Assembly: GCA_927433595.1 (NCBI GenBank)
Contig: CAKMJY010000056.1
Coordinates: 1-57,831, forward strand
Length of the DNA: 57,831 nt
DNA from: an uncultured Acholeplasmatales bacterium
GTDB taxonomy: Bacteria > Bacillota_I > Bacilli_A > Acholeplasmatales > UBA5453
Direction of reading: 5' to 3'
Positions within the stretch are counted from its first letter, which is position 1. The number at the start of each line of letters is the position of its first letter. Positions 35,569 through 45,150 of the stretch are shown piece by piece. Under the pieces are notes generated by a model, which saw nothing but the letters and a program-made list of their open reading frames with translations, made no database searches and was not told where the DNA came from. A program made the translations under genes and the position numbers.

Positions 35569-36162
35569 CTAATCGCCAAAATCGATAGTTGGGACCTCTG
35601 TTACGCCGTCTTCAATCTTCCAATAATCTCTACTACCTTCGAAATCAAACATCGATGCGAATACCATACCAGGGAACCTTCTAACAGATTTATTGTATTT
35701 CTCAACTGCGGTATTGTAATCTCTTCTGGAGACACTTAATGTCGATTCAATTGAAGCAATCGTATCCAGTAGCGTATTGAAACTACCAGACACCGTGATT
35801 TGTGGGTTATCTTCAATCGCAACTAATAGTTCCGTAATAGCTAGAGACTCTAAAGCATCCGCTTCAGCGAGCGCTTCTAAGTCACCTGATAATTGCGCAG
35901 CTGCATAAGCAGTTCTTGCTTCAACAATCTTATTGTATATTTCTACTTCATGTTCCTGTAAACCCGACACGGTTGCAACCATTTGTTCAATGGTATCATG
36001 ACGTTGTTGCAACCTGTTTTCAACTTGTGAATATTTTGATTCAATCGATTCATCTAAATCGACTAAATTATTATACCCACTGATGAGTATAATCCCAAAA
36101 ACTAAAATCAATAAAGATGTAATGCCAACCACAGATAATGTAATGACTCTCCCAATGTTCAT
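35569..36162 (-). CDS. lemA: LemA family protein
   Basis: This 197-residue protein has one N-terminal membrane helix (about residues 8-28) followed by a long helical-bundle domain: SGYNNLVDLDESIESKYSQVENRLQQR, YNKIVEARTAYAAA, YNTAVEKYNKSVRRFPGMVFA. The NxYN and RFPG segments are LemA hallmarks. Most of the chain would lie outside the cell. GGAGGA precedes the ATG, and a -10 (TATAAT on the minus strand, 36194-36189) is seen. It is the first gene of a two-gene operon with the TPM lipoprotein. The function is not established. Confidence 0.93.
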   Translation of the reverse strand: MNIGRVITLSVVGITSLLILVFGIILISGYNNLVDLDESIESKYSQVENRLQQRHDTIEQMVATVSGLQEHEVEIYNKIVEARTAYAAAQLSGDLEALAEADALESLAITELLVAIEDNPQITVSGSFNTLLDTIASIESTLSVSRRDYNTAVEKYNKSVRRFPGMVFASMFDFEGSRDYWKIEDGVTEVPTIDFGD

Positions 36163-36254
36163 AAATATCCTCCATTTATTTTTGGAATATTATACATCTA
36201 AATTATGAAAAATGCTATTTATTCACATAGGTATAAAAACCAATTTTTTAAGTT

Positions 36255-36281
36255 AGATAAAAAAGACCCCAAACTGGGGTC
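36255..36281 (-). terminator. Terminator of the GH13 gene
   Basis: On the minus strand, GACCCC pairs with GGGGTC (36281-36276 and 36270-36265), followed by TTTTTT. Confidence 0.85.
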
Positions 36282-36290
36282 GATTTGATA

Positions 36291-38372
36291 CTATTTTTTG
36301 AACGCAAGCACTTTAACTTCACCTGCACCTAAGAAGAAGTATGGGTTTTTGTTTTCATCAAACTCATAGAACATTCTTGGGCCAGCTTCATGCATGGCAT
36401 AAAGCATACGGGCTTCGTTTTGATTCATATTGAATTTCTTTCTAATTGGGGCTAAATCTAATTTGGCATGTTGCGCATCAAATGGATTTGCATTACCAAC
36501 GATTAATAGAATTTCATCTTTAGTTTCATAGGCGAATCCAACTGGGTTATAGCCTTCTAGGAAAGTAACTGGGATATAGTTCTTTTTATTTGAGATGACA
36601 TTTAAATATTTCTTGCGGATTGGGTTAACTTTCGCAAGGTTATCTGGAATGTCGTTATGCATGTGGTTTAAGTAGTGTAATGCAAACTTATCGAATAAAG
36701 CTAGTTTTGCGTAGAATGGATCGGTTGGTTCTAACATATAAAGCTCATTTGGTCTTGGGTCAATACCTGTATTCATTGGCTGACGTTCATAGACTTCTTG
36801 ACCTGAGTTAATGAATGGCACACCATTTGGCATAAACATGTTCATCACAGTTAAGAATTTAGATAAGTTTTGTCCACCATCTCTCGCCGCTAGTCTTGGT
36901 GTATCGTGTGTTTCACCACAAGCGAATACAGCGCAATCTAGGTCTACAGATTTATAGTAGAAGTGGTGTAATTTACCTTCCCAAATGTGTGGTTCCATTG
37001 AGAATCCATTACCGATGATCATGTTATAACCAAGGCCTCTAGCATGTTTGGCATTTTCAGGGTTTAACTCTTCGGCAATGAATGCGAAGTCTGGGTCCAC
37101 TTTTCTGGCGGTTTCAATGATTTGATTTACCAATTCTTTAGGTAGTGCATGGCCCATATCAATTCTGGCACCATCGATGCCATACGTTTTTTGATAATGA
37201 GGAATGATATTAGCAAGTGTATCCCATAAAGCTTTGTTTGGCTTATGACCTGGATATAAGTTAGATTTGATGGTATCAAATAAGATATACGGTGGGATAT
37301 TTTTATCTTTTAAGAATTTAGCTGTTTCAATTGGATGGTCTAAATACATTCTAAAGAAGGTTACATCGGTCCATGGTGGTTGAATATCATTGATATGGTC
37401 AGAGAATGCTGGTGCAATCGTTAAACCAAAATGTTTATCAATGAGTTCTAAGATAGAACCACCCTTTTTAGCGTATTCTTTTTTCAATTTAGCCCATTTG
37501 GCTTTATCTTGTGTCTCAGGGTCAAATTGGAACATACCAATGTGTCTTAAGACAGCTTTACTTTGATAAACCGTTGGCATATACTTGATCGTTGGTGAAA
37601 CGGTGCGATCATTGATTTCATCCACATAAGGTGGCTTATAAAACGGTAAGTCACTTGAATTAATCCAATAAAACCAATCTGGATGATCGATGATTAAATC
37701 ACTTTCGGTAGCGTTGGTTCTTGGGATGATATCAATCATCACACGCATACCCATGGTATGTGCTGCTTCAACCAAAGCTTGGAACTGTTCATCTAAGGAA
37801 AGGGTATTATCGATCATTGGATCAGATAAGGATGGGTCTAATTCAAAGAAATTTGAGACCCCATAAGGCGAACCTAGTTCACCCTTTTTGTTTTTTAATG
37901 AGAATTTAGAAATTGGCAATAAGTAGATGGCATCTACACCCATTTTGTCTAAAAGTGGTAGTAGTGCTAATGTTTTTAAGAATGTACCCGTTTCTTTGAC
38001 ATGGTAAATATTGTTTTCATCAATATAACCGTTTCTGTCATGGTCCCAAGTAGTAGATGTTCTAATCATCATCGAATAGACAGTCGATTTTAAAATCCAA
38101 TCGCCACCCATTTTCTTTTTAGTTGGTTTTGGTACTTTTACCCCTTTTAATTGAGATAATGACCCAACCGGTTGTGACTCATAATTTTTTAATAAGACTT
38201 GATCAATTAAATCGACCAAAAAATCATATGGGTTAACTAAGTGTTCCCCATTATTTAAAACCGATAGTGCGTCGTGCCCAAATAAATTGAATGTAGCAGG
38301 AATTGCATAGTTCATTGGATATTCAGGTTTGTTTGCAACTAAGGCTTCGCGAAGTTTAAGTAATTTTGACAT
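36291..38372 (-). CDS. GH13 alpha-amylase family protein
   Basis: This 693-residue cytoplasmic glycoside hydrolase or transglycosidase lacks a signal peptide. The GH13 regions are present: GVDAIYLLP, the nucleophile Asp in GARIDMGHA, the acid/base Glu in FIAEELNP, and the third acid in GETHDTPRLA. The C-terminal beta-domain ends at about 690. The size and the insertion between the first strands resemble enzymes acting on alpha-glucans or maltodextrins, but the exact substrate is not visible. Its promoter has an extended -10 and an upstream cre-like site (38444-38457), which suggests control by carbon catabolite regulation. Confidence 0.85.
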   Translation of the reverse strand: MSKLLKLREALVANKPEYPMNYAIPATFNLFGHDALSVLNNGEHLVNPYDFLVDLIDQVLLKNYESQPVGSLSQLKGVKVPKPTKKKMGGDWILKSTVYSMMIRTSTTWDHDRNGYIDENNIYHVKETGTFLKTLALLPLLDKMGVDAIYLLPISKFSLKNKKGELGSPYGVSNFFELDPSLSDPMIDNTLSLDEQFQALVEAAHTMGMRVMIDIIPRTNATESDLIIDHPDWFYWINSSDLPFYKPPYVDEINDRTVSPTIKYMPTVYQSKAVLRHIGMFQFDPETQDKAKWAKLKKEYAKKGGSILELIDKHFGLTIAPAFSDHINDIQPPWTDVTFFRMYLDHPIETAKFLKDKNIPPYILFDTIKSNLYPGHKPNKALWDTLANIIPHYQKTYGIDGARIDMGHALPKELVNQIIETARKVDPDFAFIAEELNPENAKHARGLGYNMIIGNGFSMEPHIWEGKLHHFYYKSVDLDCAVFACGETHDTPRLAARDGGQNLSKFLTVMNMFMPNGVPFINSGQEVYERQPMNTGIDPRPNELYMLEPTDPFYAKLALFDKFALHYLNHMHNDIPDNLAKVNPIRKKYLNVISNKKNYIPVTFLEGYNPVGFAYETKDEILLIVGNANPFDAQHAKLDLAPIRKKFNMNQNEARMLYAMHEAGPRMFYEFDENKNPYFFLGAGEVKVLAFKK

Positions 38373-38398
38373 GATATTTCCTCACTTTACCATAAATC

Positions 38399-38457
38399 AT
38401 TATAACATTGAAAAGGCATAAAAGCACTTTATCTGAAAATTTCCGTAAGCGTTTACA
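38399..38457 (-). promoter_or_regulatory. GH13 promoter with cre-like site
   Basis: On the minus strand, TGTTATAAT (38407-38399) is an extended -10. CGTAAGCGTTTACA at 38444-38457 differs from the cre consensus TGWAANCGNTNWCA only at the first base. Its centre lies about 58 bases upstream of the likely start of transcription. Confidence 0.65.
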
Positions 38458-38494
38458 CATAGAATCTATCGAAAAAAAAGATGGACGAGCCATC

Positions 38495-40033
38495 TTATGC
38501 TTTAATGATTAAGGATTTGCCTGTCATTTCTTTTGGTTGGGCAACGCCAAGGATGTCTAACATCGTTGGTGCGATGTCACATAAAGCCCCACCACTGCGT
38601 AGTGTGATGCCTTTTTTTGTCACGACAACAGGGACTAAATTAGTCGTATGTGCGGTATGTGGTTTGCCAAATTCATCGCGCATTTTTTCTGCATTACCGT
38701 GGTCTGCAAGGACAATTGCAACCCCACCAATTGAATCGATTGCTTGTAAAACTCTACCTAAGCAAACGTCGACAGCTTCAACGGCCAATTTGGTTGCTTC
38801 AATCGAACCAGTATGACCAACCATATCTGGATTCGCGAAGTTTAGTACCATCGTATCATAAGTACCTGTCTTTAATGCTTTAACCACTTCATCGGTTAAT
38901 TCGTAGGCACTCATTTCAGGTTTTAAATCATACGTAGGTACTTTTGGTGATTGAACAAGTATTCTGGTTGCGCCTTCTAACTCATAATCTGCACCACCAT
39001 CAAAGAAGAAAGTAACGTGTGCATATTTTTCAGTTTCAGCTGCTCTTAATTGTTTTAAACCCGCTCTTGAAATGACTTGACCATAAATATTTTGTAAGTC
39101 TTGTAAAGGATAAGCGATTAAGCCTTTCACCGTTGCATTGTAGTGCATCATTGAAACAAAGAAGATGCCTTTAGGTGCATGGTCATAATTAAATCTAGCT
39201 TTACCTTCTGAGTAGTAATTACTTACTGCATCAGGATTGGATAATGCGGTTGCAATTCTAATCGCTCTATCTGGACGGAAGTTTGCGAATATAATCGCAT
39301 CATTTTCTTCAATTAACCCTTTTTTATTGACAACAAATGGCACTAAGAATTCATCGGTTACGCCATTGTCATATGATGCTTGAATCCCACAAATTGGGCA
39401 ATCCATCAATTCACCAGAACCTAAAGTCATGGTGTCATAGGATTTTTGTAGTCTATCCCAGTTATTGTCTCTATCCATGGCATAGTATCTACCATGAACG
39501 GTTGAAATGCGTGCGCCGCCTTCAATCAATTCTTTGACATAACCTAAACCAGATGTTTGTGGTGTATCTCTACCATCTAAAAAAGCATGATAGTATGTTT
39601 TTTGTTCTAAGCCATGTTTGGTTGCTAAGTCAATTAACGCTAAAATGTGTTTGCTGGATGCGTGGACACCACCATCACCTGCAAGCCCTAAAATGTGTAG
39701 TTTTGAATTGTGTTTCTTAACATGTTCAATGGCAGCTAAAAAAGCATGGTTTTCATAAAAGGAACCATCTTTAATGGATACGTTGATTCTAGTTAATGAC
39801 TGATAAACAACTCTACCAGCACCTAAATTCAAATGTCCAACTTCACTGTTACCCATTTGTCCTTCAGGTAATCCAACTGCTTCCTCAGATGCTTGTAGGG
39901 TTGAATTAGGAAAATCTTTTAATATGCGATCGAGGTTAGGTTTTTTCGCAAGTGTCACTGAATTTGAGTCACTTTCAGGTGCTAAACCTTGGCCATCTAG
40001 GATGATCAATCCAACGAATTTTTTATTACTCAT
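38495..40033 (-). CDS. gpmI: 2,3-bisphosphoglycerate-independent phosphoglycerate mutase
   Basis: This glycolytic enzyme interconverts 3- and 2-phosphoglycerate using two Mn ions and a phosphoserine. The N-terminal metal motif reads ILDGQG, where DGWG is usual. The catalytic serine is in GNSEVGHLNLG (about residues 61-71), and later metal ligands lie in HAFLDGRDTPP-like HAFLDGRDTPQ, ADHGNAE and KPHTAHT. At 512 residues it is complete. A cre-like site lies upstream, as for the neighbouring GH13 gene and eno. GAGG precedes the ATG. Confidence 0.96.
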   Translation of the reverse strand: MSNKKFVGLIILDGQGLAPESDSNSVTLAKKPNLDRILKDFPNSTLQASEEAVGLPEGQMGNSEVGHLNLGAGRVVYQSLTRINVSIKDGSFYENHAFLAAIEHVKKHNSKLHILGLAGDGGVHASSKHILALIDLATKHGLEQKTYYHAFLDGRDTPQTSGLGYVKELIEGGARISTVHGRYYAMDRDNNWDRLQKSYDTMTLGSGELMDCPICGIQASYDNGVTDEFLVPFVVNKKGLIEENDAIIFANFRPDRAIRIATALSNPDAVSNYYSEGKARFNYDHAPKGIFFVSMMHYNATVKGLIAYPLQDLQNIYGQVISRAGLKQLRAAETEKYAHVTFFFDGGADYELEGATRILVQSPKVPTYDLKPEMSAYELTDEVVKALKTGTYDTMVLNFANPDMVGHTGSIEATKLAVEAVDVCLGRVLQAIDSIGGVAIVLADHGNAEKMRDEFGKPHTAHTTNLVPVVVTKKGITLRSGGALCDIAPTMLDILGVAQPKEMTGKSLIIKA

Positions 40034-40063
40034 GTGTATGCCTCATTTCTTTTTACCATAGTT

Positions 40064-40108
40064 ATTATATAACATTGTATGTTAAAATGAAAATTGAAAG
40101 TGTTTACG
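40064..40108 (-). promoter_or_regulatory. gpmI: gpmI promoter with cre-like site
   Basis: TATAAT on the minus strand (40069-40064) is the -10. TGAAAGTGTTTACG at 40095-40108 matches the cre consensus at all but two positions and is centred about 44 bases upstream of the likely transcription start. Confidence 0.5.
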
Positions 40109-40245
40109 AGAATAAAAATGTAGCAGATGGATTATGCCATTATAAATGTGTCTGTTTTCTAGGGATTAGTATCCTAAATCGATAAACTATTTATATATGC
40201 CTTTAAATATGCTAGAATGATGAATGGGTTCTATAAGGAGTAATT

Positions 40246-41067
40246 ATGACAAAAGCACAGATTTTACAAGAGAAATCTAAATACGAGTTTTATACTTATA
40301 TGTCGATTGTATCCATCGTATTAGGTTTTTTATTATTCATACCATTACCACCATTAGGCTTACCATTATTTATGGGTGGTGGTTTTTCGCTGGCATTTGT
40401 TCAAAAAGGATTTAAGAAAGTCAGTATTACGTTTAAAGAACACTATGTAAAAGAAGCAATATTAAGCATTGTAGAAAATGGAACTTATGAACCGTTAAAT
40501 GGGTTTAACAAAGAAGAAGTTTATGGGGCTAGATTACTTAAAAAAGAAGATCGATATCAAAGTGAAGATTTAATCACAGGCGAACTATTGGGTAGAAAAA
40601 TCAGATGTGCTGACTTACACCTACAAGACGTTAGAAGCAATGGTAAAAGCACCTCTGTTGTCACAGTGTTCAGAGGTAAGTATTTTGAAGTAGAACTCGA
40701 TAAACCCATCAACCAATTTGTCTATATTGTCCAGAATCGTTATTATTTTTTCAATAACGGGACAAACTTAAAGAAAATGGAAATGGAATGGGTGGGCTTC
40801 AATCAGGCATTTGATGTCTATGGGGAAGATGAATTAGAAACGTTTAAATTACTTAAGCCAGCATTCATGGAAAAACTAATCGGTTTAAAACAATATTATA
40901 AAAAGATTTCGTTTGGCTTTATTGGTAAAAAACTTGTGATTGCGATTAATAACGGGAAAGACTCATTCGATTTAAGGTTATTTCATCCATTCAACGATCA
41001 ATTTTCAGAAGAGATTAAAAAGGAACTCATGGATTTAAAAGATATCATCACACTATTGGTAGAGTAA
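40246..41067 (+). CDS. DUF3137 membrane protein
   Basis: This 273-residue protein has two closely spaced hydrophobic segments (about residues 18-60), then a cytoplasmic beta-rich domain typical of DUF3137. Conserved segments are YEPLNGFNKEEVYGARLL, then DLITGELLGRKIRCADLHLQD and FRGKYFEVELDK. It is preceded by AAGGAG. It stands alone upstream of the riboflavin uptake operon, which has its own promoter. The function is unknown. Confidence 0.85.
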   Translation: MTKAQILQEKSKYEFYTYMSIVSIVLGFLLFIPLPPLGLPLFMGGGFSLAFVQKGFKKVSITFKEHYVKEAILSIVENGTYEPLNGFNKEEVYGARLLKKEDRYQSEDLITGELLGRKIRCADLHLQDVRSNGKSTSVVTVFRGKYFEVELDKPINQFVYIVQNRYYFFNNGTNLKKMEMEWVGFNQAFDVYGEDELETFKLLKPAFMEKLIGLKQYYKKISFGFIGKKLVIAINNGKDSFDLRLFHPFNDQFSEEIKKELMDLKDIITLLVE

Positions 41068-41073
41068 TTCTCG

Positions 41074-41102
41074 TTGACAGTAAAATAGAAATACTCTATA
41101 AT
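41074..41102 (+). promoter_or_regulatory. Promoter of the riboflavin uptake operon
   Basis: TTGACA (41074-41079), exactly 17 bases and TATAAT (41097-41102) form a consensus promoter driving the FMN riboswitch leader. Confidence 0.9.
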
Positions 41103-41115
41103 ATGGTTGAGTTAA

Positions 41116-41227
41116 TACTTCGGGGCAAGGTGAAATTCCTTGATCGGCGGTAAAGTCCGCGAACCTTTTTGGTTGAACTGGTGCAATTCCAGTACCGACA
41201 GTACAGTCTGGATGGGAGAAGAAAGTA
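41116..41227 (+). promoter_or_regulatory. FMN riboswitch (RFN element)
   Basis: The conserved RFN core is easily read: GGGGCAAGGTGAAATTCC, CGGCGGTAAAGTCCGCGA, then ACTGGTGCAATTCCAGT, ACCGACAGT and GTCTGGATGGGAGAAG. The closing P1 stem pairs TACTT (41116-41120) with AAGTA (41223-41227). FMN binding should favour the terminator at 41247-41275 and shut off the transporter gene. Confidence 0.96.
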
Positions 41228-41246
41228 GGTTTTTTAGCCTGTTTTT

Positions 41247-41275
41247 TGCCGTCACCCTGAAGTGGCGGCATTTTT
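41247..41275 (+). terminator. Riboswitch-controlled terminator
   Basis: TGCCGTCAC (41247-41255) pairs with GTGGCGGCA (41262-41270), with one wobble pair, followed by five T. It lies between the aptamer and the ribosome site of the transporter gene. Confidence 0.9.
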
Positions 41276-41294
41276 GTTTCTTAAGGAGGATAAA

Positions 41295-41993
41295 ATGAGA
41301 ACAAATTACAGCACAAAAAGACTTATTTTTGTCGCAACGCTTGCAGCCATTTCAGTGGTATTTGGGTTATTCGAAATACCACTAGGATTACCATGGTTGA
41401 AACTAGACGTAAGCGAGATTGCGATTCTTGTAGCAGCAGTTGTTGTTGGCTACAAAGGGGCATTTAGCCTAGTATTAGTAAGGGGCATATTTAGACAAGC
41501 CATTCAGGGGGATTTGTTTATGCCAACAGAATTAGTGGGCGAGTTAATCGCGATTTTAGCGAGCGCCATCATTTTAGGGTCATACTTCATGATCTCGAAG
41601 CTGATTCAAACCCACAAAAAGCCCTTATTATTAGAAGCGGTAGTGGATCCAAAACCACTGTCATTAAAAGAAACATTATTCGTTTCAATTGGTGTGACAT
41701 TAACCTTAACCATCGTATTGGTTGGATTAAATATTCTTGTATTAACCCCAATCTATTTATCAACATACGATGCTGTATTTAGTTTCTTTGGGTTCAATCA
41801 ATTCCATTTAACCGTGTTTACGTTGTTAGAAGACCCAGGTATGGCCAATATCTTTGGTGTTGATTTATCTAACTGGGGGTTATATTTAACCTACATCATC
41901 ACGAACTACACACTTTTAAATGTATCAAAAGGCTTATTGACAACTTTGTTATTTTTACCAATAAAATCAAGATTAGAAAAAGTTGAGTTATAA
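41295..41993 (+). CDS. ribU: Riboflavin ECF transporter S component
   Basis: This is a 232-residue membrane protein with about six hydrophobic segments, the substrate-binding subunit of an energy-coupling-factor importer. The N-terminal RLIFVATLAAISVVFG and the conserved PWLKLDVSEI and GYKGAFSLVLVRG segments are typical of RibU. Control by an FMN riboswitch fixes the substrate as riboflavin or a related flavin. The start at 41295 has AAGGAGGA upstream; the in-frame ATG at 41262 lies inside the terminator hairpin. The energising ECF A/A'/T genes are not in the window. Confidence 0.94.
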   Translation: MRTNYSTKRLIFVATLAAISVVFGLFEIPLGLPWLKLDVSEIAILVAAVVVGYKGAFSLVLVRGIFRQAIQGDLFMPTELVGELIAILASAIILGSYFMISKLIQTHKKPLLLEAVVDPKPLSLKETLFVSIGVTLTLTIVLVGLNILVLTPIYLSTYDAVFSFFGFNQFHLTVFTLLEDPGMANIFGVDLSNWGLYLTYIITNYTLLNVSKGLLTTLLFLPIKSRLEKVEL

Positions 41994-42016
41994 TAGTATT
42001 AAAAGGTGGTGACTAG

Positions 42017-42490
42017 ATGAAACGGTTTTTATACGAATTAAAACAACCTTTCATCAAAAGTGATTTAATCCGATTTGTGATTGAAGGGATCTTAGGTAGT
42101 TTAATATTTGGGGCCTTTATTGGTGCCTTAGACTTCTACTTAACCGTCTATTTCCAATCCATTTTATCGATTTTCACATTTTTGATTTATTATTATTTTA
42201 TATCCAATAGATTATATAGAAGCTTTAACCAATACCATATCTTATATTCAATCCTCGCGGTGGTATTTTTACTGACTGGGGTTTACATGATGGGGTTGGT
42301 TGGCCAAATATTTTATCTACAGGTGATTACGGGCAATTTAAGCCGGTTTGCACAGTTCTTAAATCCATTACTGTATTTTGATTTCATTTGGCGATGGTCA
42401 TTTGACTTCGGTGTGATATTTTTTAATCTTATTTATATCTTGTTATATATATGGATTTGTAGAACGATTTATATGCAAATGAAAAGATAA
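42017..42490 (+). CDS. Membrane protein of unknown function
   Basis: This 157-residue protein has four hydrophobic segments (about residues 20-45, 50-65, 75-100, 125-150) and Lys/Arg at both ends. It is rich in Tyr and Phe. No family was recognised. It lies 23 bases behind ribU with an AAGGTGGTGA ribosome site and no promoter or terminator between, so it is likely in the riboswitch-controlled transcript and may take part in flavin uptake. That role is an inference from position only. Confidence 0.7.
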   Translation: MKRFLYELKQPFIKSDLIRFVIEGILGSLIFGAFIGALDFYLTVYFQSILSIFTFLIYYYFISNRLYRSFNQYHILYSILAVVFLLTGVYMMGLVGQIFYLQVITGNLSRFAQFLNPLLYFDFIWRWSFDFGVIFFNLIYILLYIWICRTIYMQMKR

Positions 42491-42494
42491 AGTG

Positions 42495-42549
42495 CGTAAA
42501 CGCTTTTATACCTGATTTGCTTTATTTTCAATACCCTTTGGGGTATAAT
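42495..42549 (+). promoter_or_regulatory. eno: eno promoter with cre-like site
   Basis: CGTAAACGCTTTTA (42495-42508) matches the cre consensus at all but two positions. TATAAT (42544-42549) is the -10; no strong -35 is seen. The cre-like centre is about 55 bases upstream of the likely transcription start. Confidence 0.55.
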
Positions 42550-42577
42550 ACTTACGGTAATATAGAGATACTAATAA

Positions 42578-43891
<1,314 letters not shown>

Positions 43892-43896
43892 ATATA

Positions 43897-43925
43897 AAAT
43901 GCTGACTTCGGTCAGCATTTTTTTT
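43897..43925 (+). terminator. eno terminator
   Basis: AAATGCTGAC (43897-43906) and GTCAGCATTT (43911-43920) close a TTCG tetraloop, followed by a T run. It may also serve the convergent lipoprotein gene ending at 43924. Confidence 0.92.
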
Positions 43926-44961
43926 ACCTTAAAGCGCTAATAGCTAGCGACTTTTTCTTTAAGATGTTATCTTCCAAATAATAATACGTAATCCACGCTT
44001 CATAATCGAGTGAGAAGTGATTTAAGCCCACATAAATGAGATTAGAATCCTTTTCTAAATCATATATCAAGGTTAGTGTTGTATCAAAAAATAGAATATG
44101 TGTATTGGTTTCTATCACATGATACCTGAGGGCAGCACCTTCATAATAGGCTTTATATGGATAGAAGTTCTTAATCTCACCCTCAATGAGATAGGTAGTT
44201 AGGACACTTGATTCATCTAAATAGTTGATTTCGTTTTCGTGGTTGATATAAATAATGGCATCGTGGTCAAACTCATAATAAGCATCAATGACCTCACTAT
44301 CAATGACCTCATCAGAGACTAAAACCGGTTCAACATAAGACGTGAATGTCATATCGTGTAACTGATTACCGTTTAAGGCAAGTACGCTAACGCTATCAAT
44401 GGTTGATTTATTTTCATTCATATTGAATCTGAAATCAAGTACGTGATAGGCTTCATAGTTTTCTATGACAATCGATTGGTCTTGGTTAATCAACGCACCA
44501 ACTTGTTCCAGTGCCTTTAATCTGTGATAAGGTGACTCTAGAATCACCGAGTTACTCTTGTTACTATAATTCTTATACCCGGCTGTAATAGAAGCGCTAA
44601 ACATGGATTCATAAGGTTCATCTTCAAATAAAGCGAGTATGAATTTCTTACCACCATGATTTCTATATTCAGCAATTTGATAGTTATCGGGTGTATAGAC
44701 AAGGGAATCTTCTATTTTTGAATAGATTAATTTTGTATGACCAGATGAGGCAATCTCATGGGTAGTCATGTATAAAGCACGCTCATCATCAATCAAAAAA
44801 TGCGCTAGAAATGGCGAAGCTTTATCCGCTTCTACAAAATAAAGGCTTTTCAAAGGATTATCAGGATTGACAGTTAGTGTATAATCAAACGTTACACTTT
44901 GACAACCAGATAGTATCATAGCTAATAGACTTAATAAGAACACTGAAACGAATTTTTTCAA
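43924..44961 (-). CDS. Lipoprotein of unknown function
   Basis: This 345-residue protein begins with a lipoprotein signal peptide ending in the lipobox MILSGC (Cys near residue 20), so it should be anchored outside the membrane. The rest has alternating aromatic and charged beta-strand-like stretches with frequent Tyr and Asp/Glu. No domain was recognised. The start is a TTG at 44961 directly behind GGAGGGA, an unusual but well-supported choice. It is monocistronic and convergent with eno. Confidence 0.75.
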   Translation of the reverse strand: MKKFVSVFLLSLLAMILSGCQSVTFDYTLTVNPDNPLKSLYFVEADKASPFLAHFLIDDERALYMTTHEIASSGHTKLIYSKIEDSLVYTPDNYQIAEYRNHGGKKFILALFEDEPYESMFSASITAGYKNYSNKSNSVILESPYHRLKALEQVGALINQDQSIVIENYEAYHVLDFRFNMNENKSTIDSVSVLALNGNQLHDMTFTSYVEPVLVSDEVIDSEVIDAYYEFDHDAIIYINHENEINYLDESSVLTTYLIEGEIKNFYPYKAYYEGAALRYHVIETNTHILFFDTTLTLIYDLEKDSNLIYVGLNHFSLDYEAWITYYYLEDNILKKKSLAISALR

Positions 44962-45116
44962 GGATATCCCTCCTTAATTTGATTTGATTTTATCATAAAA
45001 GTGTCAAACTAAACCATTAACTTTTATTAATTTATCCTGAAAATAAAGATATTGATTGATTTTGACGAAAAAGCCGTCTTATATTACAGATAACTGACAA
45101 GAAATATCATCATATA

Positions 45117-45125
45117 TGATATAAT
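45117..45125 (+). promoter_or_regulatory. Extended -10 promoter of the rnr operon
   Basis: TGATATAAT lies 26 bases before the rnr start. A CTGACA at 45094-45099 is 20 bases upstream of TATAAT and is only a weak -35 candidate. Confidence 0.55.
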
Positions 45126-45150
45126 TAATCTAAAGAAGTTGGTGAGCAGT

